From NCBI GenBank assembly GCA_032622095.1, contig CP136066.1:103497319-103561318 (forward strand): DNA of 64,000 bases. The letters run 5' to 3'. The notes below the pieces were generated by a model. That model had not been told where the DNA came from, ran no database searches, and worked only from the letters and a program-made list of their open reading frames with translations. The DNA is from Siphonodentalium dalli (Eukaryota > Mollusca > Scaphopoda > Gadilida > Siphonodentaliidae). Positions 8,973 to 18,189 of the stretch are shown here, in pieces; within the stretch, counting starts at the first letter, position 1; each line of letters opens with the position of its first letter. Position numbers and translations under genes: made by a program.

Positions 8973-9479
8973 TATAATGAGCTACATAAAGAAGATTCAA
9001 AAAAATCTACACAGCCACAGACTAGAAAAATTCAAGATAATCTTGTCGAATTGAGACAGATCTCTGCCAATTTGTTTAAACTTTGTAACAAAATGCAATG
9101 GCAAGAGAAACAAGAGAAAAACAAAGCTGATAAAAATTGGAAACCGCCATATGGTTACTGTTACAAATGCGGACAAGAATCCCATTGGTCCTTCCATTGT
9201 AAAACAGATTTCGGCGACAAAAAAAATGTGAAAACTATACAAAAATGTCTACAAGCAGTAACAATACAAGAACAAAATGCAGATATCAAAACTGAAGAGA
9301 TGTCTACAACATCAGATGTTTTCAAACAACCCCGACCTGTTGATCCTACGAATGATTCACAGAACAAATCTGAAGATAAACATCCAGATTTTGAAAATTC
9401 CAAGAAAACTTCCAAGAAAAAGAAGCTGAGACCATTCTACATTCCAAAAACAGATAAACGAATCGATACAAACATTTGA
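8877..9479 (+). CDS. CCHC zinc-knuckle protein sharing its N-terminus with the polymerase
   Basis: This is an intact 200-residue ORF. The frame is open from 8853, but the first ATG is 8877. Residues 1-32 (MFKRIKRPVSDDAASEEDIV, then the basic RKRPRP patch) are identical to the polymerase N-terminus because both are encoded in the inverted repeat. A single zinc knuckle is at residues 95-108 (C-x2-C-x4-H-x4-C, CYKCGQESHWSFHC). The tail is rich in Lys, Asp and Ser and ends in a basic cluster (SKKTSKKKKLRPF). Nucleic-acid binding in the nucleus is likely. An AATAAA lies at 9495-9500, 16 nt after the stop, so unlike its right-hand neighbours this gene appears to use ordinary polyadenylation. I do not recognise an orthologue. 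Confidence 0.7.
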   Translation: MFKRIKRPVSDDAASEEDIVRKRPRPAVIEESYNELHKEDSKKSTQPQTRKIQDNLVELRQISANLFKLCNKMQWQEKQEKNKADKNWKPPYGYCYKCGQESHWSFHCKTDFGDKKNVKTIQKCLQAVTIQEQNADIKTEEMSTTSDVFKQPRPVDPTNDSQNKSEDKHPDFENSKKTSKKKKLRPFYIPKTDKRIDTNI

Positions 9480-9494
9480 AAATTATGTTGTGTG

Positions 9495-9500
9495 AATAAA
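9495..9500 (+). terminator. Poly(A) signal of the zinc-knuckle gene
   Basis: AATAAA lies 16 nt after the stop codon. The surrounding stretch (about 9484-9545) is repeated at about 11219-11275, with another AATAAA at 11226-11231. Confidence 0.55.
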
Positions 9501-9568
9501 TTATGAATTGAACAATCGTGTTTTGTTTTTTTCAGCTATGAAAGAGTAACCTTTTGGGAAATGTGGGT

Positions 9569-9584
9569 GGCCATGAAAAGGGCC
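9569..9584 (-). terminator. Histone-type 3' stem-loop (one mismatch) of the 9604-9969 gene
   Basis: Read on the minus strand this is GGCCCTTTTCATGGCC, followed by ACCCACA and preceded by an A-rich AAAAAAC. The metazoan histone mRNA stem-loop consensus is GGCYYUUUUCARRGCC with ACCCA after it. Five of six stem pairs hold; the fifth is a C/T mismatch. It begins 19 nt after the gene's stop. Confidence 0.65.
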
Positions 9585-9603
9585 GTTTTTTCTTTTCCAG
9601 AAT

Positions 9604-9969
9604 TCATAAAAATTCTGCCAAATCAGGATATATCCCGTTGGGATTAATTGTCACAGACCAAGTAGGATTTGATCTGTGCGCCGCAGCAGCCTGAGCGAAG
9701 CTGTCAATTGCTGCATTGCACAGATCTTTCTTCTTGATCTGTGACAAGATCTCCACGAGATCAAGATTGCTTGATTCTTGATTGCTTGATTCTTGATCGC
9801 ATACTTCAGGCGATGGTCGTCGCCGAGCCAGAAAATCTCTTAGCATCTGTTTCTGTACCACCTTTTGTTCAGGAGAATCCTGCCATTTCCTATATGTTCT
9901 TATTTTCGTCTCCTCTGACGAATCTCTCTTCCTCCATAACTTCTTGATAAATTTCTTTAAAGACGGCAT
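9604..9969 (-). CDS. Accessory gene A1, unknown basic protein
   Basis: This is an intact 121-residue ORF from ATG 9969. A TATA box (TATAAAAA on the minus strand, 10002-10009) lies about 33 nt before the ATG, so the leader is very short. The N-terminus is a basic amphipathic helix (MPSLKKFIKKLWRKR), followed by a QKQMLRDFLARRR segment, a duplicated QESSN, an Ala-rich stretch and the end TWSVTINPNGIYPDL. No family is recognised. The gene is divergent from the 54-residue gene at 10866 across a shared promoter region, and ends 19 nt before a histone-type stem-loop. The same layout recurs with an unrelated protein at 11337-11825. Confidence 0.6.
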   Translation of the reverse strand: MPSLKKFIKKLWRKRDSSEETKIRTYRKWQDSPEQKVVQKQMLRDFLARRRPSPEVCDQESSNQESSNLDLVEILSQIKKKDLCNAAIDSFAQAAAAHRSNPTWSVTINPNGIYPDLAEFL

Positions 9970-9997
9970 AATGAATGAAGTTCACTGAAAAAGTGAA

Positions 9998-10865
9998 AAT
10001 ATTTTTATACATTTGACACGGGCGTCAATGAAATCACATGTCGCGTTGGCGTTAAAATTGACAAATATTTCCTGACGTTGTGTTTTTTTCAGAACCGGAT
10101 CAACATGCATATTTTTCTTGATCATTATTGCATAGCGATCAAACAAATGTTTTTAATTTCGTTAGATCATTATCTATTATTTGGTACACATGATTGATAT
10201 ATTTATTACCTCGTTAGGCAAATATGGAATGTTTTTCTAGTTTTTGTTTTTGGAATTGTACATATTTTATACATAAAACTGAACACAAGATTGTTACACG
10301 GGCGTCAATGAAATCACATGTCGCGTTGGCGTTAAAATTGACAAATATTTCCTCAAGTTGTGTTTTTTCAGAGCCGGATCAACATGCATATTTTTCTTGA
10401 TCATTATTGCATAGCGATCAAACAAATGTTTTTTATTTCGTTAGATCATTATCTATTATTTGGTACACATGATTGATATATTTGTTATCTCGTTAGGAAA
10501 ATATGGATTGTTTTTCTAGTTTTTGTTTTTGGAAATGTACATATTTTATACATAAAACTGAACACAAGAAACATACTGAACATTTTTCTTCATCATTACA
10601 ATTGATAACTTTACTTGGTCATCGTTTATGAACGAAGATGAATTCATATGTTAAAATATCTTAATTAATTGTATATACTATCATGAATTTAATCTATAAC
10701 ATATCGAAATGGTGAAACTAACAGATAATGCACTGAAAAGAAACACAACGTCAGGGAACCTTTGTCATTTTTAACGTCAAAGTATTATGTGCTTTCTCTA
10801 CCGCCCGCGCAATCGTGATATATGTTTAAACACGGCCGTGAACAATTTTTATTCTACATTCAAAG
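9998..10865. promoter_or_regulatory. Bidirectional promoter region of module A with two 280-bp repeats
   Basis: This region lies between the divergent starts at 9969 and 10866. It contains two direct repeats (about 10016-10295 and 10296-10569), each starting ACACGGGCGTCAATGAAATC, then a non-repeated stretch (10570-10865). It carries a TATA box toward the minus gene (10002-10009). All parts recur almost base for base at 11867-12731. Conservation of the non-coding part while the coding parts differ argues for regulatory function or recent module duplication. The unit also contains TGTTTTTTCAG pyrimidine tracts that could act as splice acceptors. Confidence 0.6.
10016..10569. repeat. Two tandem 280-bp repeats, module A
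   Basis: Unit 1 (10016-10295) and unit 2 (10296-10569) are nearly identical, with the same ACACGGGCGTCAATG start, TTGATCATTATTGCATAGCG core and TACATAAAACTGAACACAAG end. Two more copies lie at 11883-12161 and 12163-12446. Confidence 0.9.
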
Positions 10866-11030
10866 ATGACCGCAATCCCCGAACCGTTGATGTCTATACT
10901 AAGAGGAACGATAGGTCTAACGCCGCAGATAATGTGGGGCAGACACGCAAAAGAAGTAACCGCCAGTTCAAAACTGGTTATGCAAAAAAGAACAGCGGTG
11001 AAACAAAAGCAAAAGAAAATCGTGGCGTGA
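10866..11030 (+). CDS. Accessory gene A2, 54-residue basic protein
   Basis: I chose the ATG at 10866 because it aligns with the ATG of the sister gene at 12732 within the duplicated leader (ATTCTACATTCAAAGATGAC in both), and because its stop at 11028-11030 lies 20 nt before a stem-loop, the same spacing as in the other three genes. A longer open frame at 10787-11137 runs through both stem-loops and is unlikely to be the real protein. The product opens MTAIPEPLMSILRG and ends in a basic tail rich in Lys and Gln (VKQKQKKIVA). No homologue is recognised. It could also be a truncated gene. Confidence 0.45.
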   Translation: MTAIPEPLMSILRGTIGLTPQIMWGRHAKEVTASSKLVMQKRTAVKQKQKKIVA

Positions 11031-11050
11031 ACTTTGATGGCGTACAAAAC

Positions 11051-11066
11051 GGCCCTTTTCAGGGCC
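11051..11066 (+). terminator. Histone-type 3' stem-loop 1 of gene A2
   Basis: GGCCCTTTTCAGGGCC is a perfect six-pair stem with a TTTC loop and fits the histone consensus GGCYYUUUUCARRGCC. It is preceded by ACAAAAC and begins 20 nt after the stop of the 54-residue ORF. Confidence 0.75.
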
Positions 11067-11073
11067 AAAAAAC

Positions 11074-11089
11074 GGTCCTTTTCAGGACC
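11074..11089 (+). terminator. Second stem-loop of gene A2 with a compensatory change
   Basis: GGTCCTTTTCAGGACC lies 7 nt after the first stem-loop. It differs from it by one base on each side of the stem (C-G replaced by T-A), so pairing is kept. The purine-rich TCAAAAAGAAAAAC follows and resembles the histone downstream element bound by U7 snRNA. Confidence 0.65.
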
Positions 11090-11298
11090 AACCAATTTTT
11101 TCAAAAAGAAAAACTTTTAACATTGCTTAAGAACTAATAATGTTCCTTGTACCCTATGTTTCGTTTTGAAAAAATCACGCCACGAATAATTTAAAACAAA
11201 ATATACTTGCAAATATTTGTTGTTGAATAAAATATGAATTGAACAATCGTGTTTTGATTTTTCAGCAATGAAAGAGTAACCTTTTGGGAAATGTGTGT

Positions 11299-11314
11299 GG
11301 CCCTGAAAAGGGCC
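11299..11314 (-). terminator. Histone-type 3' stem-loop of gene B1
   Basis: On the minus strand it reads GGCCCTTTTCAGGGCC followed by ACACACA. It is a perfect stem and begins 22 nt after the stop of the 11337-11825 gene. The flank out to about 11219 is a copy of 9484-9600. Confidence 0.75.
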
Positions 11315-11336
11315 GTTTTAAAATTATCATCTGACT

Positions 11337-11825
11337 TTAACATCGTTTTGTGTTTTTCTTATATCTTGACATATCTTTCCCATGAGAACCGATAGCTTTT
11401 GCGAATTCATCACTTTTCTCTGTATCTTTAGATTCTTTACAAGGAAGACGAAATCTGACTTTTGTCTCAGTAGAAGGCTTCATGATACTTTTAGGTTGTG
11501 TTTCTTTCGCCGCCAATATTTTTTCTTTTTTGATCTGTTTCTGTTCTTTCGATCTCTGAACATCATGAACCCTGATTGGTATATCTATCTTTTCTGCAAC
11601 GAAACGAAGATTCACTTTCACTTCTTGATGCGTTACTTGTGTTTTCACGTCAATATCCCTGCGAAGACATCTCAGTTCATCTAAAATAGCTTTTAAAATG
11701 AGTGTATCACCACCTATAGTCATTGTCGTATTAGCTTGGCGTGTTGACTGTGGTGCCGCATATGTATTCTGTGCAACAGGACTACTGTATATCTCACTCT
11801 GAAGAAATTCTGTTAACGGATCCAT
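11337..11825 (-). CDS. Accessory gene B1, unknown protein with a PP1-like docking motif
   Basis: The frame is open from 11879, but that upstream ATG lies inside the TATA element shared with gene A1, so the start is placed at ATG 11825 (MDPLTEFLQSEIY...), giving 162 residues. The middle has a Leu-rich helical stretch (TLILKAILDELRCLRRDIDV). The C-terminal half is Lys-rich and contains P-K-S-I-M-K-P followed by KVRF, which fits the RVxF docking motif for protein phosphatase 1; this is a short motif and only suggestive. There is no similarity to gene A1, which occupies the same slot in module A. The 3' end has a perfect histone-type stem-loop 22 nt after the stop. Confidence 0.6.
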   Translation of the reverse strand: MDPLTEFLQSEIYSSPVAQNTYAAPQSTRQANTTMTIGGDTLILKAILDELRCLRRDIDVKTQVTHQEVKVNLRFVAEKIDIPIRVHDVQRSKEQKQIKKEKILAAKETQPKSIMKPSTETKVRFRLPCKESKDTEKSDEFAKAIGSHGKDMSRYKKNTKRC

Positions 11826-11866
11826 CTTTGATAGCAATGCAATGTAACGTTGATCAAATTCGAAAA

Positions 11867-12731
11867 TATTTATATACATTTGACACGGGCGTCAATGAAA
11901 TCACATGTCGCGTTGGCGTTAAAATTGACAAATATTTCCTCAAGTTGTGTTTTTTCAGAGACGGATCAGCATGCATATTTTTCTTGATCATTATTGTATA
12001 GCGATCAAACAAATGTTTTTTATTTCGTTAGATCATTATCTATTATTTGGTAAACATGATTTGATATATTTGTTATCTCGTTAGGAAAATATGGATTGTT
12101 TTTCTAGTTTTTGTTTTTGGAAATGTACATATTTTATACATAAAACTGAACACAAGATTGTTACACGGGCGTCAATGAAATCACATAATACTTTGGCGTT
12201 AAAATTGACAAATATTTCCTGACGTTGTGTTTTTTCAGAACCGGATCAACATGCATATTTTTCTTGATCATTATTGCATAGCGATCAAACAAATGTTTTT
12301 AATTTCGTTAGATCATTATCTATTATTTGGTACACATGATTGATATATTTATTACCTCGTTAGGCAAATATGGAATGTTTTTCTAGTTTTTGGTTTTGGA
12401 ATTGTACATATTTTATACATAAAAACTGAACACAAGAAACATACTGAACATTTTTCTTGATCATTGCATTTGATAACTTTACTTGGTCATCGTTTATGAA
12501 CGAAGATGAATTCATATGTTAAAATATCTTAATTAATTGTATATACTATCATGAATTTAATCTATAACATATCGAAATGGTGAAACTAACAGATAATGCA
12601 CTGAAAAGAAACACAACGTCAGGGAACCTTTGTCATTTTTAACGTCAAAGTATTATGTGCTTTCTCTACCGCCCGCGCAATCGTGATATATGTTCAAGCA
12701 CGACAGCGAACAATTTATTCTACATTCAAAG
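11867..12731. promoter_or_regulatory. Bidirectional promoter region of module B
   Basis: This is a copy of 9998-10865. It has a TATA element toward the minus gene (TATATAAATA on the minus strand, about 11867-11876, roughly 45 nt before ATG 11825), two 280-bp repeats (11883-12161, 12163-12446) and a 285-bp stretch before the ATG at 12732. Differences from module A are scattered substitutions and small indels. Confidence 0.6.
11883..12446. repeat. Two tandem 280-bp repeats, module B
   Basis: Third and fourth copies of the ACACGGGCGTCAATG repeat. In copy four the ATGTCGCGTTGG segment reads ATAATACTTTGG. Copy three is closest to unit 2 of module A and copy four to unit 1, judged by shared small variants such as CTCAAG versus CTGACG, so the order is swapped between modules. 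Confidence 0.88.
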
Positions 12732-13196
12732 ATGACTGCTGTAAACATAACAGATCTTGACGAGATAATGGGCGGTGGGGTATACTGTAAAGCAGTGTAC
12801 GGTGAAGAAATATCGCTATTTTGGAGGGCACTCAGCCTCGGGATTTACGGGACGACCGATGGATGGATGATTCTGAGAGATGCGGCAGTTGACCTGTACT
12901 ACGCAGAGAGTGACGAACTTGGTGCGTCGGCACAAGATTTACGGCGCACACCACTTTTGGCCGAATCAAGATTGATGGTTGAATTAGCGGCGACTGTTAT
13001 ACAGCGACCTATCGTCATGTTTGATGCTACCAAAGGCGGCTACAAATCAACACCAAGATTCAAGTCATCAATACCTCTAGTGTGGATCCCCCACGTTTGC
13101 CACGAGCATTATTGTGAATGCGAAATATGGATGAGGCGAGGAGACAAATCAATTGAAGTTTTGGCGAACAAAGAAGTTCAATGTGGCGGATTCTAA
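12732..13196 (+). CDS. Accessory gene B2, OTU-like fold with Ser at the catalytic Cys position (tentative)
   Basis: This is an intact 154-residue ORF from ATG 12732 (leader conserved with gene A2; the frame is open from 12690). Residues 28-58 read S-L-F-W-R-A-L-S-L, I-Y-G-T, L-R-D-A-A-V-D. This resembles the OTU cysteine-protease block in which a catalytic Cys starts the C-L-F-R-A-(L/I)-S motif; here that position is Ser28 and a Trp is inserted. Further on, VELAATVIQRPIVMFD (83-98) matches the family's E-L-x-A-x-x-x-x-R-P-I-x-V-x-D strand, and His residues at 124 and 126 lie where the catalytic His is expected. If the assignment is right, the protein is probably not an active deubiquitinase. 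It ends 19 nt before a perfect histone-type stem-loop. Confidence 0.55.
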   Translation: MTAVNITDLDEIMGGGVYCKAVYGEEISLFWRALSLGIYGTTDGWMILRDAAVDLYYAESDELGASAQDLRRTPLLAESRLMVELAATVIQRPIVMFDATKGGYKSTPRFKSSIPLVWIPHVCHEHYCECEIWMRRGDKSIEVLANKEVQCGGF

Positions 13197-13215
13197 ACTA
13201 TAACAAAAATAAAAC

Positions 13216-13231
13216 GGCCCTTTTCAGGGCC
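13216..13231 (+). terminator. Histone-type 3' stem-loop of gene B2
   Basis: GGCCCTTTTCAGGGCC is preceded by AAAAATAAAAC and followed by ACTAACTGATCGAAAAGA, an ACY-type flank and then a purine-rich stretch. It begins 19 nt after the stop. Confidence 0.75.
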
Positions 13232-13371
13232 ACTAACTGATCGAAAAGATACTCTTGATAGCTAATTGATATTTTCCAAAGTGAGATTTTCCTTTTGAAA
13301 AAAATAATTCTAAGTCCATTTTCATTTTTTCGATCAGAAATGTCACATCAATGACAGGAACATCTATCCTC

Positions 13372-13620
13372 AGGGTGGGAACTATGGCCCAGTACCCCCC
13401 AGACATGGGCACTATGGCCCAGTACCCCCCAGACATGGGCACTATGGCCCAGTACCCCCCCAGACATGGGCACTATGGGCCATAGTGCCCATGTCTGGGG
13501 GGTACTGGCCCATGGGCCATAGTGCCCATGTCTGGGGGGTACTGGGCCATAGTGCCCATGTCTGGGGGTTACTGGGCCATAGTGCCCATGTCTGGGGAGT
13601 ACTGGGCCATAGTGCCCACC
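13372..13620. repeat. Palindromic satellite of about 31-bp units
   Basis: Three units of GGGCACTATGGCCCAGTACC + CCCCAGACAT run in one direction, then about four units run in the reverse complement direction, meeting near 13478. The array forms a long hairpin. It sits just outside the left arm of the foldback element and may be part of it. No gene is present between 13232 and 13372. Confidence 0.9.
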
Positions 13621-13629
13621 ATTACTACT

Positions 13630-16600
13630 AAGATGGCCGCCGGATGTTGAAAATATGACCCTTTTTCACAAATATCTTCTAGACCAATTCATGCTGCTTG
13701 GAACTGGTTGAGTAATGCAACTTTATTTTGTATTTTGTATATTAAACTGATCATTGGAGCAATTAAATATGCATTTATTGGGGTCTTAACCCCTTCCGAT
13801 CCCTCAAAAATTCGATTGTACAGAATGCGGTATAAAATTTCACACACAAAAATCACAATTGGGATTCTAGTCATATTTCAACAAGAAATGTACAGAACTT
13901 TGTAATGTGAGTGAGGTATATCATTGCCTATGCATATTCCAAATCACTGGAACCAAAATTCTTACTTTGGCTCAAAATGGCTGCCAATATGGCCGCCAAA
14001 ATATGGAAAATGGTAAATATTACACCAGCGTGTCCTGCAATCGCTTACAAGTTGTGTTGATGTATAAAATTGGCCATTCTGCATTCTATACATTGAATAC
14101 TAACATGTCTGATGCACCATGGTTAATTGTTACTATTTTCACCACTGACATCGTCAAAAATATTGGACTTTTCTCTAAAAAAAACTTGACATAAATATTG
14201 GCAAAAATTCAGTTTTCAGGTTTGGACCATTTTTTCAGGTAAAATATAACTATCTTTGGATTGAAAGGTGTTTATTGTTTTGGTCTATCTTAAATGTGTC
14301 ACACTACGGTGTTTATAGACCAAATTGCTCAAGATGGCTTCCAAAATGGCAACCAAATTTGTAAAATGCTAATTTTTTACATATATCCCGAACATTCTCT
14401 GCATTATCCGAAAAGGTAGCAAATTGTGACTCACTTGGTTATTATACGTGTTAGTTAATTAACTGACAACTACATGTTCTATTCCCAGTTGTCACAGCTC
14501 CGTATGGGGCATGACAAATTCATTTTAATGTATGTAATTTATATTTATTGAAAGGAAATGGGCAAACTTTGAGACAGAACTGAGATGGACCCATAATCTT
14601 TGGCTATTCTGGTCCATTATGATAAAAAAAATGTCTACAGGATACAGTGTGGATGCCAAGATCGTAGCCAGGGAGTTACTCTGTGATCATATGTGAGGTG
14701 AATAGGTCTGCAGGGAGTTATTGTATGTCATGACTGATGTGAGTAGGTATACAATGAGTGACTATATGGTTATAAGTGGGTTGTCCATGGTAAGATGCAT
14801 CTATGTATACAGGGAGAGGTCATGGTGAGGTGAATCGGTATGCATGGGGTGACTGTATGGTGTATGATTGTGTATATCCAGTACGGGTGCATCCGGTGTG
14901 CCTGTATGGTCATTGGTGTGGTGTATGGATATAGCTACATGGTCATATATGTGTTGATTATGTATATATGGAGTGAATGTAGGGTCATGGGTGGGATGTA
15001 CATGTGTTGTCTGTGTGATCATGGATGGGTTGTGTGGATAAATAGGTAGTGATTTTATGGTTACGGGTAATGTGTATAGGTATACATGGAATGACTGTAC
15101 GGTCATGATTGAATATGAATACCTGGAGTAAGCTGGGTGGACATTATCGATCGTGTGGGTACATAGGAAGTGTCCTTGTGGTAACGGGTGGGATGTATAT
15201 TTATATATATCGTGGATGTATTACCATTGGTGGGTGTATAGGACTTAGCTGTATTATCATGGATGGCGTGTATGATTATACAGTGAATTGCTGAATTGTC
15301 ATGTGTGAGGTGTATATGCAAGGATGGGTTGTTTGAGTGGTCGTATGTGCGGGTTTTTTTGTATATCTGGAAGGGCTGAATGGCCATTAGTGAGGGTTAC
15401 ATGTATACCTGGAGTGAATCTATGGTCTAGGGTGGGCTGCATATGTATATCGAGTGGTTATATGACTATGTGTGTCGAATAGGTATACAGGTAGTGAATG
15501 TATGGTTAATGGTGAGATGAGTACATGTAGGTATACAAGTAGTGACTGTATGATCATAAATGTAATGAACATATATACAGGGGGTGACAGGCGTATGAGT
15601 ATACATGTACCTGGTGTTCCTGTTTGGTGACTCGTGTCGGTATCGCCATGTGTATACCAGTACACACACGTGTTGCTTTATTGTCATCGGCGAGGGATAT
15701 GTGTATATAGCGAGTGGCTATATGGTCATGGATGAGGTGCATATGCATACATGGAGTGACTATACTGACATGGCTGGGTGTATTAGTATATATTGAGTGG
15801 CTATTCGGATATGGTGTGACAAATAGGGATACAGGGATTGCCATGGCCAATGTTGGGGTGAATATGAATACAAGGATTGACCACGATCGTGTATGAATGT
15901 TTTGAATGGGTACACACGGGGTGACTATATGGCCATAGGTCAGGTGAAGGAATATACCAGGTAACATGTGTGAGGGTATGCGTATGAAGCGAGTGGCTAT
16001 ATGGCCATTGGTGATGTGCATATGTATACCGGAATGACTTTATGGTCATTGTTGTGGTGTTGATGTATATATTGATTGTCCATTTGACCATGCGTTTGGA
16101 GAATAGGTATACAGGGGATGACCTTATGGCCAATGGTGAGATGAATGGGTATACATGGAGTGACTATATGGTTATGGGTCATGTTTAGGAGTATACCCAT
16201 TGTGCCTGCATTGTGACGCGTGGCTGTATGGTCATCAGTGGTCATGGGCCAGGTGTACATGTATACAGTGAGTAACTATATTGTTATGTCTGTGGTGTTT
16301 ATGTATATATGTAATGACTGTGTGATAATGGTTGGCTATCGCTTTCCACGGTATGACATGACCTCTCTGTTGATTAACATATCCTTGAGTTATTGTGGAA
16401 AGCGATAGCCACCCAAGGTACACATGTACAACCCACCCATTACCACAGTCACTCCATATGTACATAAACACCACACAAATGACAACATAGTCACCCACTT
16501 TATACACGTACATGTACTAGTACACCTGATCATACAGCCATACTTGGTTATACCCGTACATACCACAAATGACGATACAGCCACGAGTCATGAACACCAT

Positions 16601-18053
16601 GTATACACCTACACCCGACCATATAGTCACTCTATGTATACATATTCACTACATTCACGATTATACAGTCACTCATTGTATACATATTCACATCAACGTG
16701 GACCATACAGCCACTACATGTATACCTATTCGCCAAACCCATGACCATGGAGTCAATCCAGGTATACATATGCACATCACCAATGGTGAGCCCTTCCAGA
16801 TATACCAATATCCGCACATACGACCACTCATAAGTTCCATACTCATACACACCATCCATGATACTAAACCTACTCTCCATACACCACCAATGATAACACA
16901 TCCAAAACATATATAAATATACGTCCCACCGTTACCAACAGGGAACTCCCTATATACCAACACATCTTTCATGACCATAGAATAACTCCCTGTATACCTA
17001 TTATCCTCATCTATGATCATAACTCCCTGGCTACCATCTTGGCTTCCACCCTGTATCCAGTTGATAAATTGTTATCATAATGGGCCAGAATACCCACATA
17101 TCATGGTTCATCTCAGTTCAGTCTCAAAGTTCTGCCCATTTCCTTTCAATGATATGGTTCTCCGCAAAATTCCATACTGCAACTTTAAAATGAATTGGTC
17201 ATGCCCCATACGGAACTGGGACAAACATAATAGAACGTAGTTGTCAGTTAATTACATTGTAACTAACACGTACAATAACCAAGTGAGTCACAATTTGCCA
17301 CTTTTTTCGGATAACGCAGAGAATAATATTCGGGATATGTTAACTTTTTACAAATTTGGTTGCCATTTTGGAAGCCATCTTGAGCAATTTAGTCTATAAA
17401 CACCGTAGTGTGACACATTTAAGATAGACCAAAACAATAAACACCTTTCAATCCAAAGATAGTTACATTTTACTTGAACAAATGGTCGAACCCTGAAAAG
17501 TGAATTCTTGCCGATATTTGTGTCCAATATTTCTGGTAAATGTCAGTGGTGACAATAGTAAAAATGGGGCATCAGACATGTTAGTATGCAATGTATAGAA
17601 AAGAGATTAGCCAATTGTGTACATCAACCACAACTTGTAAGCGATTGCAGGACACCCTGGGGCAATATTTACCATTTTCCATATTTTAGCGGCCATTTTC
17701 GCAGCCATTTTGAGCCAAGGTAAGATTTATGGTTCCAGAGATTTGGAATATTCATAGGTAATGATATGCCTTACTTACATTACAATGTTCTTTTCATTTC
17801 TTGTTGAAATATGATTAGAATCCCAATTGTGATTTTTTGTAAAAGTTTGTACTGCGTTCTGTAAACTCGAATTTTTTAGGGATTGGAAGGGGTTAGGACC
17901 CCAATAAATGCATATTTAATTGCTCCAATGATCAGTTAATATAAAAAACACAAAATAAAGTTGCATTACTCAACCAGTTCCAAACAGCATGAATTGATCT
18001 AGAAGATATTTGTGAAAAAATGTCATATTTTCAACATTTGGCGGCCATCTTGG
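13630..18053. mobile_element. 4.4-kb foldback element with minisatellite inner arms
   Basis: The outer arms 13630 to about 14660 and about 17045-18053 are inverted, diverged copies: AAGATGGCCGCC at one end, GGCGGCCATCTT at the other, with ACTGGTTGAGTAATGCAACT shared inside. The inner arms are arrays of degenerate 30-50 bp units around GTATACATGGAGTGACTATA + TGGTCATGG, much longer on the left (about 14660-16330) than on the right (about 16410-17045). The centre is a stem GGCTATCGCTTTCCAC / GTGGAAAGCGATAGCC around 16335-16409. There is no transposase. The many open frames here are repeat artefacts. Target-site duplication is not clear. Confidence 0.85.
14660..16330. repeat. Degenerate minisatellite, left inner arm of the foldback element
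   Basis: Repeated GTATACATGGAGTGACTATATGG-like units with variable linkers of TCATGGGTGAGGTG type. The inverted counterpart is at about 16410-17045. Confidence 0.8.
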
Positions 18054-18189
18054 ATGGTGAGTTTCAATTTTGGCCCAAAAAAGTGTCATTATGTCTTAGC
18101 TTCACGAAAATATATACATTTGTATACATTTTAATAGATTTTCGCGCTATAATTTTCATAAAACTGGCTCACTTACAGTTCTAGAAAAT

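Noticed and set aside
10787-11137. 116-codon plus-strand frame
   Set aside because: It reads through both histone-type stem-loops and starts upstream of the ATG that is conserved between the two modules. The 54-residue frame at 10866-11030 has the stop-to-stem spacing seen in the other genes.
11826-11879. Extra 18 N-terminal residues on gene B1 (MYINIFEF...)
   Set aside because: This ATG lies within the TATA element shared with gene A1, so it is promoter and not coding.
14801-17020. A dozen open frames on both strands
   Set aside because: They are produced by the stop-poor minisatellite of the foldback arms; translations are rich in H, I, T, Y or V, W, C, with no domain.
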